DNA from: Bradyrhizobium sp. Ce-3
Lineage (GTDB): Bacteria > Pseudomonadota > Alphaproteobacteria > Rhizobiales > Xanthobacteraceae
Assembly (NCBI RefSeq): GCF_022835695.1
Contig: NZ_BQUV01000001.1
Location: 310,001 to 374,000 of the forward strand
Length of the DNA: 64,000 nucleotides
Reading direction: 5' to 3'
The translations under genes and the position numbers were made by a program. Shown here in pieces: positions 1 to 8,897 of this stretch; position 1 is the first letter of the stretch, and each line of letters begins with the position of its first letter. The notes beneath the pieces were generated by a model, which had not been told where the DNA came from, made no database searches, and saw nothing but the letters and a program-made list of their open reading frames with translations.

Positions 1-1563
1 CGCCGCGGCGCGCCGATCATCGTGTTCAACCCGTTGCGCGAACGCGCGCTGGAGCGCTTTGCCGATCCGCAGGACCCGATCGAGATGGCGACGCTCGGCT
101 CGACGCGGATCGCCTCGACCTATTACCAGCCGAAGGTCGGCGCCGACGCCGCGGTGCTGAAGGGCGTCATGAAGGCGCTGATCGAGCAGGACGACGCGAG
201 CCATGACGTGCTCGACCACGCTTTCATCGCCGAGCACACCAACGGCTTTGCGGCGTTCGCCGCCGACCTGCGCACCACGGCGTGGGAGGCGATCGAGACG
301 GTCTCCGGCTTCAGCCGCGCCCAGCTCGGCGAGGTCGCCGCCGCCTACGCGAAATCCAACGCCACCATCGTCACCTACGGCATGGGCATCACCCAGCACA
401 TGCGCGGCACCGACAACGTGCAGCAGATCGCAAACCTGCTGCTCTTGAAGGGCAACTACGGCAAGCCCGGCGCCGGCATCTGCCCGCTGCGCGGCCACTC
501 CAACGTGCAGGGCAATCGCACCGTCGGGATCACCGAGAAGCCCAACATCCCGATGTTCGAGGGCATCGAGCGCACCTTCGGCTTCAAGCCGCCACGCCAT
601 CACGGCCATGACGCGGTCGCCGCGATGGAGGCGATCGACGACGGACGATCCAAGGTGCTGATCTGCCTCGGCGGCAATTTCGCCATCGCCTTGCCCGACC
701 CCGAACGTTGCACGGCCGCGATGCGCAAGCTCGAGCTTGCGGTGCATCTCGGCACCAAGTTGAACCGCTCCCATCTGTTGGTCGGCAAGCAGTCGATCAT
801 CCTGCCGGTGCTGGGCCGCACCGAGCGCGACATCCAGGCCTCCGGGCCGCAGGTCGTCACCGTCGAGGATTCGATGTCGATGGTGCACGCCTCGCGCGGC
901 AAGCTGACCCCGGCCTCCGAGAACCTGCTTTCGGAATCGGCGATCGTTGCCGGCATGGCAATGGCGACCTTGCCCGCGAGCAAGGTGCCGTGGACCGATC
1001 TGATCGCCGATTACGACCGCATCCGCGACGCCATCGAGGGCGTGTTCCCCGACTTCAGGGATTACAACGCGCGGATCCGGATTCCCGGCGGCTTCCGCCT
1101 GCCACTGCCGCCAACCGAGCGCAAATGGACCACGCCGTCGGGCAAGGCCGAATTCCTGATCTTCGACGGCCTCGACGAGGATCCGGTGCTGACGGACAAG
1201 TCAGTCCTCAAGCTCGCGACGATCCGCAGCCACGATCAGTACAACACCACGATCTACGGGTTGAACGACCGCTATCGCGGCGTGTTCGGACGTCGCGACG
1301 TGCTGTTCGCCAACGAAGCGGACCTCACCGCGCGCGGCCTTGCCCATGGCGATCTCGTCGAGATCGAGACCGCGCTGCCCTCGGGCGCGCCGCGCCGCCT
1401 CACGCTCACGGCCATCGTCTACGACATCGCCCGCGGCTCGGTCGCCGCCTATTATCCCGAAGCCAACGGCCTGGTGCCGCTCGACTATCAGGACAAGGAA
1501 AGCGGCACCCCGTCGTACAAATCGGTGCCGGTGCATGTTCGGCGGGCGACCCAAGCGGCGTAA
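1..1563 (+). CDS. FdhF/YdeP-type molybdopterin oxidoreductase, 3' part
   Basis: The reading frame is open from the first base, so the gene starts outside the window; the GTG at 22 is inside the protein (codons before it read RRGAPII). About 520 C-terminal residues are visible, compared with roughly 760 for the family. They cover the later part of the molybdopterin-binding domain (the stretch around GNYGKPGAGICPLRGHSNVQG is typical) and the C-terminal dinucleotide-binding domain with a cap near RSHDQYNTTIYGLNDRYRG. Related proteins are bis-MGD enzymes annotated as formate dehydrogenase-like; the substrate of the YdeP branch is not well known. Any N-terminal cluster cysteines lie outside the window. 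An fdhD sulfurtransferase gene, often a neighbour, is not seen downstream. The family call is firm, the substrate is not. Confidence 0.9.
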   Translation, partial: RRGAPIIVFNPLRERALERFADPQDPIEMATLGSTRIASTYYQPKVGADAAVLKGVMKALIEQDDASHDVLDHAFIAEHTNGFAAFAADLRTTAWEAIETVSGFSRAQLGEVAAAYAKSNATIVTYGMGITQHMRGTDNVQQIANLLLLKGNYGKPGAGICPLRGHSNVQGNRTVGITEKPNIPMFEGIERTFGFKPPRHHGHDAVAAMEAIDDGRSKVLICLGGNFAIALPDPERCTAAMRKLELAVHLGTKLNRSHLLVGKQSIILPVLGRTERDIQASGPQVVTVEDSMSMVHASRGKLTPASENLLSESAIVAGMAMATLPASKVPWTDLIADYDRIRDAIEGVFPDFRDYNARIRIPGGFRLPLPPTERKWTTPSGKAEFLIFDGLDEDPVLTDKSVLKLATIRSHDQYNTTIYGLNDRYRGVFGRRDVLFANEADLTARGLAHGDLVEIETALPSGAPRRLTLTAIVYDIARGSVAAYYPEANGLVPLDYQDKESGTPSYKSVPVHVRRATQAA

Positions 1564-1571
1564 CGGCTGTC

Positions 1572-1658
1572 GTAGCCCGGATGGAGCGGAGCGAAATCCG
1601 GGGACGCTTCATCCGCGGATAGGTCTGTCCCGGATATCGCTTCGCTCATCCGGGCTGC
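1572..1658. repeat. Palindromic intergenic repeat (GTAGCCCGGATG family)
   Basis: The two ends are near-inverted copies: GTAGCCCGGATG with GCGAAATCCGGG on the left, CCCGGATATCGC with CATCCGGGCTGC on the right. It fills the gap between the convergent oxidoreductase and MFS genes. A shorter relative lies at 61150-61183. It resembles REP-like elements and may act as a bidirectional terminator. Confidence 0.75.
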
Positions 1659-1665
1659 GGGAATC

Positions 1666-2925
1666 TCACCTTGCATTGGCCGGCGCGTGGGTCGGCCACA
1701 GATCGGCACGCCAGTGCAGCGCGATCGCCAGCATCGCGATGAAGCCGGCGGCGGCGAGCAGCGTGCCGGTCGCGGTGTAGCCGATCAGGTCGATCAGGCT
1801 GCCGGCCGCGAGCAGGCCGAGCGGCAGGCCGTAGATCACCATCATGCGCACGCCCATCACCCGGCCGCGCAGATGCGCGCTGGCGTTGCGCATCAGCATC
1901 ACCGCGGCCGAGATCATCGACATGCTCTGCGCGATGCCGGCCAGCACCAGGCAGGCCATCGCCACCGGCATGGTCCGCAGTTCGACGAACACCAGCAGCA
2001 TCGCATACCAGGCGAGTGTCGCGCCGATCAAAAGCCGCGCGATGCGCACGCCGCCGGCCATGCTCAGCGTGATCGAGCCGATCAGCGAGCCAAATGCAAA
2101 GCTTGCGGAGAGATAGCCGAGGCCGGTCTGGTCGGTATGGAAGATGTCGCGCGCGACGTAAGGCAACAGGCCGTTGGTCAGCGGGAACGCGGTTAAGTTG
2201 GCGAGGAACGCGACGCACAGCGCGGCGCGCATGCCCGGGCCGCTCCAGGCATAGACGATGCCCTCCTTGAGGTCGCGCAGCAGTTTTGAGCCCGGCAGGT
2301 CGATCGCCGCCTGATCCACCGCGCCGTGCGACTTCGGACGACTCATGCAGAGCATCAGGATGGCGGCGATGAAATAGAAGCTGGCGATGCCGACATAGAC
2401 GTAGCCGATGCCGAGCGCGGCGAACAATCCGGCCCCGGTCAGCGCGCCGGCGATGCGCGCCGAGTCCTGCGTCGTGCGCGCCAGGCTGATGGCGCCGACC
2501 AGCCGCTCCGGCGGCATGATGTCGGCGAGCAGCGCGCCGCGTACGCCGAGGTCGGACGGGCGGATCACCCCCATGATCGCGACGATGATCATGACGTTGA
2601 AAGGCGCCAGGTGTCCGGTCAGCGCCAGCGTCATGATGGTCCCCGACAGCGCCGTATAGGCAAAGCGCATCACGGCCAAGAGATCGCGATGCCCCATCCG
2701 GTCGCCGATCATGCCGACCACGGGCGCGACCAGCGTGCCGACATATTGCAGCGAGGCGAGCACGGTCAGCAGCAGCACCGAGCCGGTCTCGACCATGATG
2801 TACCAGCCGAGCACCAGCGTCTCGACCTCAAACGCCCAGGAGGTGAGCAGGTCGGACGGCCATTGAAAGCGATAGCTGCGGATGCGGAATGGCGCGAGTG
2901 CGGAGGTCCGCGTGGTCCCGCTCAC
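1666..2925 (-). CDS. MFS transporter
   Basis: This 419-residue protein has about 12 hydrophobic segments. The major facilitator loop signature between helices 2 and 3 is visible as GDRMGHR at residues 74-80. The start is a GTG; no strong ribosome site precedes it, so the N-terminus is uncertain. It converges with the upstream oxidoreductase and has no functional partner beside it, so the substrate cannot be deduced. The fold is typical of small-molecule or drug exporters (the ENTS/EmrB-like part of the superfamily), which is inference. Confidence 0.85.
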   Translation of the reverse strand: MSGTTRTSALAPFRIRSYRFQWPSDLLTSWAFEVETLVLGWYIMVETGSVLLLTVLASLQYVGTLVAPVVGMIGDRMGHRDLLAVMRFAYTALSGTIMTLALTGHLAPFNVMIIVAIMGVIRPSDLGVRGALLADIMPPERLVGAISLARTTQDSARIAGALTGAGLFAALGIGYVYVGIASFYFIAAILMLCMSRPKSHGAVDQAAIDLPGSKLLRDLKEGIVYAWSGPGMRAALCVAFLANLTAFPLTNGLLPYVARDIFHTDQTGLGYLSASFAFGSLIGSITLSMAGGVRIARLLIGATLAWYAMLLVFVELRTMPVAMACLVLAGIAQSMSMISAAVMLMRNASAHLRGRVMGVRMMVIYGLPLGLLAAGSLIDLIGYTATGTLLAAAGFIAMLAIALHWRADLWPTHAPANAR

Positions 2926-3202
2926 GACGCGATGACGCGTGTCACGGCGTGTCCTGCCCTTTTCTTGGTTCTTCTGGGTCTCGATTGCGGATATTGATTC
3001 TCTTGGGAAAAACGTCCCTGCTTCGGCAGCCTAGCGCCGAGCCGGTCGGTGTCAATTGAAGCCGCCGCATGCCGCCATGCGCGACGGCATCGGCGGCGGC
3101 GTGCTGCACCGCCCACCCGCCGCGCAGCCGCCGGATCGCCGGTGCCGCGCCGCCTTGCGGGAGATTGTGCTACGATGCCTGTCAGAGACCGCGGAGGACG
3201 AC

Positions 3203-3370
3203 ATGACAGCCTTCGAAGTTTTCGCGATCTATGTGACGCCCTTTGTGATCATCGGGATCGCCGTCAAGCTCCTGATGAAGCGTTACGCCGTCGACCTGCC
3301 CGACGTGCAGAAGCAGGCCGGCGCCGCTCCGAAGCGACGGTTCTTGCTCGGGGCCTGGCGGCAGGACTAG
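3203..3370 (+). CDS. Small single-pass membrane protein (55 aa)
   Basis: The start is the ATG behind a clear GGAGGACGAC ribosome site. A longer frame upstream exists but reads as low-complexity proline/arginine sequence and is rejected. Residues 5-22 (FEVFAIYVTPFVIIGIAV) form one membrane helix, followed by a basic cytoplasmic tail with LLMKRYAVDLPDVQKQ. I do not recognise a function. It stands alone between an MFS gene and a thiolase. Confidence 0.65.
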   Translation: MTAFEVFAIYVTPFVIIGIAVKLLMKRYAVDLPDVQKQAGAAPKRRFLLGAWRQD

Positions 3371-3713
3371 GCCGGCACGCAGGCAGTCTCGAATGCGTCG
3401 CCGCGGCGGAGCTGTCATCGCCCGGCTCGACCGGGCGATCCAGTACGCCGCGGCCTCTCGGTTCAAGCACAGGCGCCTCTGGAATACTGGATCACCCGCT
3501 TTCGCGGGTGATGACACCGCGTAGTGTGGCAGCTTGAATCGAGAACCATCGTCCCCGCGTGCGCCAGAACGACGGCGGTGACTACGGAACTGTCCCGTCC
3601 CTAACTCATGCGAACACGACATTTTGTCATGCCGCGCGGAGTTGCATTTTTTGCATCGCATCATATGATGAGAATAATTCAATCAAATCTCCGGCATTGA
3701 AGGGAATCCTGCC
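3371..3713. other. Intergenic gap with repeat, no gene
   Basis: These 343 bases contain the palindromic repeat at 3413-3516 and then an AT-richer stretch (about 3610-3700) directly upstream of the thiolase, which probably carries its promoter. No coding frame with credible composition is seen. The thiolase ribosome site is GAAGGGAA just before its ATG. Confidence 0.6.
3413..3516. repeat. Palindromic intergenic repeat (TGTCATCGCCCGG family)
   Basis: It starts TGTCATCGCCCGGCTCGACC and ends GCGGGTGATGACA, with inner arms GATCCAGTA/TACTGGATC and hairpins CCCGG-CTCGA-CCGGG and CCCGC-TTTC-GCGGG. The layout matches a dispersed element common in Bradyrhizobium intergenic DNA (from memory, not a search). 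Confidence 0.75.
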
Positions 3714-4910
3714 ATGGCAACCAGCGCCGATCCCGTCGTCATCCTCTCCGCCGCCCGCACCCCGCTCGGACGTTTCATGGGCGAACTTGCGCCGCTCCCG
3801 GCCCACAAGCTCGGCTCGCATGTGATCGGCGCGGCGCTGGAGCGCGCAAAGCTCGCGCCCGAGCGCATCGACGAGGTGTTCATGGGCAACGTGCTGCCCG
3901 CCGGTCAGGGCCAGGCCCCTGCCCGCCAGGCCGCGCGCGGTGCCAAATTGCCTGATGCCACCGGCGCCACCACCGTCAACAAGGTCTGCGGCTCCGGCAT
4001 GAAGGCGACCATGCTGGCGCACGACATCATCAAGGCCGGCTCGGCCGAGATCGTGCTGTCCGGCGGCATGGAGAGCATGAGCAACGCGCCCTACCTCTTG
4101 CAGAAGGCGCGCGGCGGCTATCGCGCCGGCCACGACCGCATCATCGACCACATGATGATGGACGGGCTCGAGGACGCCTACGAGACCGGCCGCTCGATGG
4201 GCGATTTCGGCGAGGCGACCGCGGAGGCCTATCAATTCACCCGCGCCGACCAGGACGCGTTCGCGATGGAGACGCTGAGCCGCGCCCGCAAGGCGGTCGA
4301 GAGCGGCGCCTTCAAGGCCGAGATCGCGCCGATCACGCTTGCCGAGAAGGCAGGTCCCCGCATCGTCGCCAATGACGAGCACCCGCTGAAGGTCGATCCG
4401 GCAAAAATCCCCGGCCTGAAGCCGGCGTTCCGCGCGGGCGGCACCATCACGCCGGCCGCCTCCTCGGCCAATGCCGACGGCGCCGCCGCGCTGATCCTGG
4501 CGCGGCGCTCGCTTGCCGATCGCGACGGGCTGCCTGTTCTGGCCGAGATCAAGGGCCACGCCACCCACAGCCAGGAGCCGCAGTGGTTCACCACCGCGCC
4601 GATCCCGGCGATCAGAAAGCTGCTCGACAAGGTCGGCTGGAGCGTCGGCGATGTCGATTTGTTCGAGATCAACGAGGCGTTCGCGGTGGTCGCGATGGCG
4701 GCGCAGCGCGATCTCGGCATTCCCAGAGACCGGCTCAACATCAACGGCGGCGCCTGCGCGCTCGGCCATCCGATCGGCGCCACCGGCGCACGGCTGATCG
4801 TGACGCTGCTGCATGCGCTGGAGGCGCAGAATCTGAAGCGCGGCGTCGCCGCGCTGTGCATCGGCGGCGGCGAAGCCACCGCGATCGCCGTCGAGCGGGT
4901 CACGCACTGA
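3714..4910 (+). CDS. Acetyl-CoA C-acyltransferase (thiolase)
   Basis: A full-length 398-residue degradative/biosynthetic thiolase. The nucleophilic cysteine is C92 in NKVCGSGMK, the histidine lies in CALGHPIGATG, and the second active cysteine lies in LCIGGGEA near the C-terminus; all three are canonical. The reaction is reversible thiolysis or condensation of acetyl-CoA units to acetoacetyl-CoA in the cytoplasm. It stands alone, with an MFS transporter 170 bp downstream. The presence of acetoacetate decarboxylase and a patatin a few kb away hints at acetoacetate/PHB-related metabolism, but the genes are not in one operon. Confidence 0.95.
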   Translation: MATSADPVVILSAARTPLGRFMGELAPLPAHKLGSHVIGAALERAKLAPERIDEVFMGNVLPAGQGQAPARQAARGAKLPDATGATTVNKVCGSGMKATMLAHDIIKAGSAEIVLSGGMESMSNAPYLLQKARGGYRAGHDRIIDHMMMDGLEDAYETGRSMGDFGEATAEAYQFTRADQDAFAMETLSRARKAVESGAFKAEIAPITLAEKAGPRIVANDEHPLKVDPAKIPGLKPAFRAGGTITPAASSANADGAAALILARRSLADRDGLPVLAEIKGHATHSQEPQWFTTAPIPAIRKLLDKVGWSVGDVDLFEINEAFAVVAMAAQRDLGIPRDRLNINGGACALGHPIGATGARLIVTLLHALEAQNLKRGVAALCIGGGEATAIAVERVTH

Positions 4911-4919
4911 GATGGCACA

Positions 4920-4958
4920 CCGGTCGGCGCAAAGCGCCGCCGGATGACAGGCTCCGCG
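4920..4958. repeat. 39-bp dispersed repeat, copy 1
   Basis: The stretch beginning CCGGTCGGCGCAAAGCGCCG matches 11107-11145 at 38 of 39 positions. It lies ten bases after the thiolase stop. It contains the hairpin GGCGC-AAA-GCGCC. Confidence 0.85.
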
Positions 4959-4990
4959 CGATGACGACGGCTCACGCCCGAGTCCGAAAA

Positions 4991-5026
4991 CGAGGGAACT
5001 TTGGCATTTTAGCCATAGCTCCCTCG
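4991..5026. terminator. 36-nt hairpin upstream of MFS gene
   Basis: Outer arms CGAGGGA/TCCCTCG and inner arms TGGC/GCCA are separated by a 4-by-4 internal loop around ATTTTA. No uridine tract follows on either strand, so a terminator, an operator or a 5'-leader structure are all possible. Confidence 0.4.
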
Positions 5027-5079
5027 TGGCATATTGTGCATCACGAATAGAACCCTCATCGTATTTCATCCGGGGCCCT

Positions 5080-6378
5080 ATGATCTCGAACTGGCTTGCT
5101 TCCGCCCTCGCCCGTCGCAACATCCATTACGGCTGGGTGATGGTCGCCGTCACCTTCCTGGCCGCGCTGATCTCGGCCGGCACCGTCGGTGCGCCCGGCG
5201 TCTTCATCGTGCCGCTGCAGAAGGAGTTCGGCTGGTCCACCGCCGAGATCTCCTCGGCGCTGTCGATCCGCTTCATCCTGTTCGGGCTGATGGCGCCGTT
5301 CGCCGCGGCGCTGATGAACCGCTACGGCCTGCGCAACGTGACGCTCGCAGCCCAGCTCATCGTGGTCTCCGGCCTCGTCGCCTCGCTGGCGATGACCAAG
5401 GTCTGGCAGCTCGTGCTGCTGTGGGGCGTCGTGATCGGAATCGGCACCGGCATGACCGCGCTGGTACTCGGTGCGACCATCGCCGCACGCTGGTTCGTGG
5501 CGCGGCGCGGCCTCGTGATCGGGATGCTCACCGCGAGCGTCGCGACCGGGCAGCTCGCCTTCCTGCCGCTGCTCGCGACCTTGACCGAGCGCTATGGCTG
5601 GCGCGTCGCGCTCGGGCTGGTCTGCGTGATGCTCGGCCTCGCCGCCTTCGCCGTGCTGATGCTGATGCGGGACCGGCCGAGCGATCTCGGCCTGCGTCCG
5701 TTCGGCGATGAGGGCACAGCGCCGCTGCCGGCGCCGCCGCCGGCCAATGCGCCGATCATGGCGGTCGCGCTCGGCACGCTGCGCGACTCCGCGAAATCGT
5801 CGGTGTTCTGGATCCTGTTCGCGACCTTCTTCGTCTGCGGCGCCTCGACCAACGGCCTGGTCCAGGTCCATCTGATTCCGATGTGCCTCGATTACGGCAT
5901 CCCGCAGGTGCAGGCCGCGAGCCTGCTTGCCGCGATGGGCATCTTCGATTTCTTCGGCACCATCATTTCGGGCTGGCTGTCGGACCGTTACGACAACCGC
6001 TATCTGCTGTTCTGGTATTACGGCCTGCGCGGCCTGTCGCTGCTGTATCTGCCTTACTCCGACTTCACGTTCTACGGCCTGTCGGTGTTTGCGATGTTCT
6101 ACGGGCTCGACTGGATCGCAACCGTACCGCCGACGGTGCGCCTGACCGCGCAGCGCTTCGGCGCCGAGCGCGCCAATCTGGTGTTCGGCTGGATCTTTGC
6201 CGGCCATCAGCTCGGCGCCGGCGCCGCGGCGTTCGGTGCCGGCCTGTCGCGCACGATCTATGCGAGCTATCTGCCGGCCTTCTTCATCGCCGGCGCGCTC
6301 TGCGTGATGGCCGCCGCGCTGACGCTGGCAATCGCGCGGCCGCAGCCGAGACTGGAGGTCAAGCCGGCCGCGGCCTGA
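5080..6378 (+). CDS. MFS transporter (OFA-like)
   Basis: 432 residues from the ATG of MISNWLASALARRN. An upstream in-frame start would add 18 residues of non-membrane sequence lying partly in the hairpin and is less likely. About 12 helices are visible. The N-terminal pattern (HYGWVMV, then GVFIVPLQKEFGWSTAEIS) resembles the oxalate/formate antiporter-monocarboxylate branch of the superfamily. The loop motif MNRYGLRN lies near residues 79-86. Substrate unknown; an organic acid is the most reasonable guess. It converges with the porin gene, leaving two bases between the stops. Confidence 0.85.
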   Translation: MISNWLASALARRNIHYGWVMVAVTFLAALISAGTVGAPGVFIVPLQKEFGWSTAEISSALSIRFILFGLMAPFAAALMNRYGLRNVTLAAQLIVVSGLVASLAMTKVWQLVLLWGVVIGIGTGMTALVLGATIAARWFVARRGLVIGMLTASVATGQLAFLPLLATLTERYGWRVALGLVCVMLGLAAFAVLMLMRDRPSDLGLRPFGDEGTAPLPAPPPANAPIMAVALGTLRDSAKSSVFWILFATFFVCGASTNGLVQVHLIPMCLDYGIPQVQAASLLAAMGIFDFFGTIISGWLSDRYDNRYLLFWYYGLRGLSLLYLPYSDFTFYGLSVFAMFYGLDWIATVPPTVRLTAQRFGAERANLVFGWIFAGHQLGAGAAAFGAGLSRTIYASYLPAFFIAGALCVMAAALTLAIARPQPRLEVKPAAA

Positions 6379-6380
6379 GC

Positions 6381-7724
6381 TCAATACGACAGGATGGTGC
6401 GCATCCCGAACACCACACTGTCCTTGATCCGACGCGTCTGCGTCGGATCGTTGGGATCAACGGCGCCGCCACCGGGATGCGCGATGTATTGAAACATCGG
6501 CTGCAGCGTCAGATTGGCGTTGACCACGTGCTGGTAGGTGATCTCGAGGATCGCCTCATAGTCGCGGATCGGATACGGCGTGCCGGTGAAGATCTGGGTG
6601 TCACGATCGAGCGCGCGGGCCGCGTCGGAGATCTTGGCATAGATCGCGGCGATGCCGAGCCGGTCGTCCGGGTACTTGTCGCTGAGGCCGGTGAACAGCA
6701 GGCCGCCGTCGAGATAGGTGCTGATCAGGTTGCGGTCGGATGGACTGACCGAAGCGCGCATGAAGAATGCGACGCCCTTGTCGGAGTCAGGCGCGACGCG
6801 AGCGAGCAGCTGCTCATAGACCATGAAGATGCCGTTGTCGCGCCGCAGCCAGCGCGTGTCGCCGGAGCTGTTGGGATCGGACAGCGACAGCCCATCGGCC
6901 CCGAAGCGCTGATCCGCGAACGAGCCCATGTGATACCAGGCGCCGCCGGTGATGGTCGCCGGCAATTTGCTCTCGCCGATCTCGAACTTGTATTTGAGCT
7001 GGCCGATCCACCACGGTGGATCGTTGACGCGGAAATTGAGCCCGTGGGAGTTCAGGACCTGCGGGTCGTCCGTCCCTTGCGGCGGCGAGGCCGAGCCATC
7101 GAACAGCGCCAGATAGGCGGTGATGCGGTCGGACAGATTGGCCTTGATCCGGATGCCGGGCACCGCCAGCGGCGGCGACGGTCCGCCGGCCGGCAGAATG
7201 GTGCCGACGATGCCGGGCCAGCCCAACGCCGAATTGATGAAGATGTCGTCGTACTGGCTGTCGATGAACTCGACGTCCGAGCCCTGCTGGCCGACCCGCA
7301 CCGAGAGCTTGCCGTCGAGCAGCTTCTGCTCGATCCAGAACTCGTACAGCCGTGTCGCCGGCAGCGACTCGACGCCCGACACCAGGAACAGATTGCCGAC
7401 ATAGCTGCGCGACAGGCCGTCGCCGTGAATCTGGTACATGTTGGCGTGGAAGGTCGCGCCGGTCCAGCCCGTCACCTTCTCGAGGTCGATGGTGGTGCCG
7501 AGATCGAGACGGCCGGTATAGGCCGCGCCGTTGCTCACGCCGCCGGAGACGTTGGCAAAGCCCTCGCCGATATAGGTCAGGCTGAACTGGTAGCCGGCTT
7601 CCTCCAGCGCCGCGCGGGTGTCGGCGATCCGGTCGGCGACCGGCTTGTCCTCGGCACGCGCCGCCGGCGCGCCGAGCGCGAGGGCCGCGGCCAGCAGTGT
7701 CGCGCGGGAAAAAGCTCTGCCCAT
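6381..7724 (-). CDS. Carbohydrate-selective porin, OprB family
   Basis: 447 residues with a signal peptide cut after ARA near residue 24. The rest is beta-rich with alternating aromatic residues and ends in a short LSY-like terminus (FGMRTILSY) expected of outer-membrane barrels. The features WTGATFHANMYQIHG, VGQQGSDVEFIDSQYDDIF and GAWYHMGSFAD are typical OprB stretches. OprB proteins allow diffusive uptake of sugars across the outer membrane. It lies just upstream of the CorA-like gene on the other side of a short gap; no sugar genes are adjacent. Confidence 0.85.
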   Translation of the reverse strand: MGRAFSRATLLAAALALGAPAARAEDKPVADRIADTRAALEEAGYQFSLTYIGEGFANVSGGVSNGAAYTGRLDLGTTIDLEKVTGWTGATFHANMYQIHGDGLSRSYVGNLFLVSGVESLPATRLYEFWIEQKLLDGKLSVRVGQQGSDVEFIDSQYDDIFINSALGWPGIVGTILPAGGPSPPLAVPGIRIKANLSDRITAYLALFDGSASPPQGTDDPQVLNSHGLNFRVNDPPWWIGQLKYKFEIGESKLPATITGGAWYHMGSFADQRFGADGLSLSDPNSSGDTRWLRRDNGIFMVYEQLLARVAPDSDKGVAFFMRASVSPSDRNLISTYLDGGLLFTGLSDKYPDDRLGIAAIYAKISDAARALDRDTQIFTGTPYPIRDYEAILEITYQHVVNANLTLQPMFQYIAHPGGGAVDPNDPTQTRRIKDSVVFGMRTILSY

Positions 7725-7747
7725 GGGAACGCCGCGGTGCGATCGCG

Positions 7748-8767
7748 CTATTTGACGATGCCGAGCCGCCGCATCAGCAGATAGGCCAGCACCGCCGATC
7801 CGATCAGCAGGCCCGCCGCGACCAGGAACCCGCTGTCAGTGTCAGTCAGCGGCAGTCCCTTGGTGTTCATGCCGAAGATGCCGGTGACGAGCGTCGGCGG
7901 TAGCAGCATCATGGTGACGACGGAGAGCGCGTGCAGATGCTTGTTGCTCTCCTCCTCGAGCTTGAAGCGCAGTTCCTCCTCAAGCAGGCGACTGCGCTCG
8001 TGCAGTTCGACGATATCGTGGTCGAGGCCGTCGAGCCGCTGCGCCAGTTTACCGGCTTGCAGCCGCAGTGCCGGGTTAAGTTCGTCGGTGTTCTTCTGCT
8101 CGAGCCGATGGAACAGCACGCGCAGGCCCGCGAGCTGGCGATGCAAGCGTACGCAGGTGCGACGCATCCGGCTGAGATTCTTGCGCAGCTCAGGTCCGGT
8201 GTCTTCGGCGAGCACCCGCTCCTCGATCGCATCGATATCGGAGCCGATCTTGTCCGCCATGCGGTCCATGGTGTCGGCAATCTCGTCGACGATCTTTTCC
8301 AGCAGCGCGGCGACACTGCCGACCCGATGGCCGCCTTCGAGCACGCGGCGGGTCGCATCGGCCGAGCAGAGCGCCTGGTGGCGGCCGCTGACCAGCAGGC
8401 GTTCGGTCATCGCAAAGCGGAGAAAGCCAGTCTCGCGGGTCGCCGCCTCGACATCCCGCACCAGATCGGAGAACACGCCGTAGACGCAATTGTCGACCAC
8501 GTGGATCTGCTGGAAGTTGTCGTTCGAGAGCAAGAGGTCCCGCGCGAGCTGCGCGATGTGCATGTTGGCGAGCCATGTCCGGGTGCGGACGTCGGTCAGG
8601 TTGAAGTGCAGCCACAGCCGTCCGTCATGGCTCGGCTCGATCGGCGCATCGATCGGGAGCGCCTCGGCGCGGCCGTCATGGTGCAGGCGAAACGCCCAGA
8701 CCAGGCCGGGAACCGCCTCGCGGGTCAGCAGCGACCCAACCGGAGCGGGAGGCGGATCAGCCAGCAT
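7748..8767 (-). CDS. CorA/ZntB-type divalent cation transporter
   Basis: 339 residues from an ATG preceded by GGAGG with correct spacing; a longer in-frame start exists 28 codons upstream but has no such site. The protein has the long, charged, helical cytoplasmic domain of CorA proteins (about residues 120-280), and two C-terminal membrane helices. The pore signature GMN is at 299-301, followed by TKGLPL. The family carries Mg2+, Co2+ or, in the ZntB branch, Zn2+; the sequence alone does not decide. An acetoacetate decarboxylase gene lies upstream on the same strand. Confidence 0.88.
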   Translation of the reverse strand: MLADPPPAPVGSLLTREAVPGLVWAFRLHHDGRAEALPIDAPIEPSHDGRLWLHFNLTDVRTRTWLANMHIAQLARDLLLSNDNFQQIHVVDNCVYGVFSDLVRDVEAATRETGFLRFAMTERLLVSGRHQALCSADATRRVLEGGHRVGSVAALLEKIVDEIADTMDRMADKIGSDIDAIEERVLAEDTGPELRKNLSRMRRTCVRLHRQLAGLRVLFHRLEQKNTDELNPALRLQAGKLAQRLDGLDHDIVELHERSRLLEEELRFKLEEESNKHLHALSVVTMMLLPPTLVTGIFGMNTKGLPLTDTDSGFLVAAGLLIGSAVLAYLLMRRLGIVK

Positions 8768-8897
8768 CGCCGGCCTCCAAAGCAACCGCGTGAAATGACA
8801 TGCCCAAACCCTCGCCCACGCGCAAAACCGAGCAAGCGCGTCCTTCGTCACAACATTGGAGGACGCGCCCGTTACAGTTTTATGTCAGCGCCAAGCC

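Noticed and set aside
3559-3825. 88-codon frame upstream of and overlapping the thiolase start
   Set aside because: Most of it lies in AT-rich promoter DNA, then in the wrong frame of the thiolase; no ribosome site.
5026-5046. Sigma-54-like TGGCATATTGTGCA
   Set aside because: The spacing between GG and GC is 8, not the required 10.
5883-7784. 633-codon plus-strand frame across the MFS end and porin gene
   Set aside because: It runs out of frame through the MFS gene and antisense through the porin; no start site or domain.
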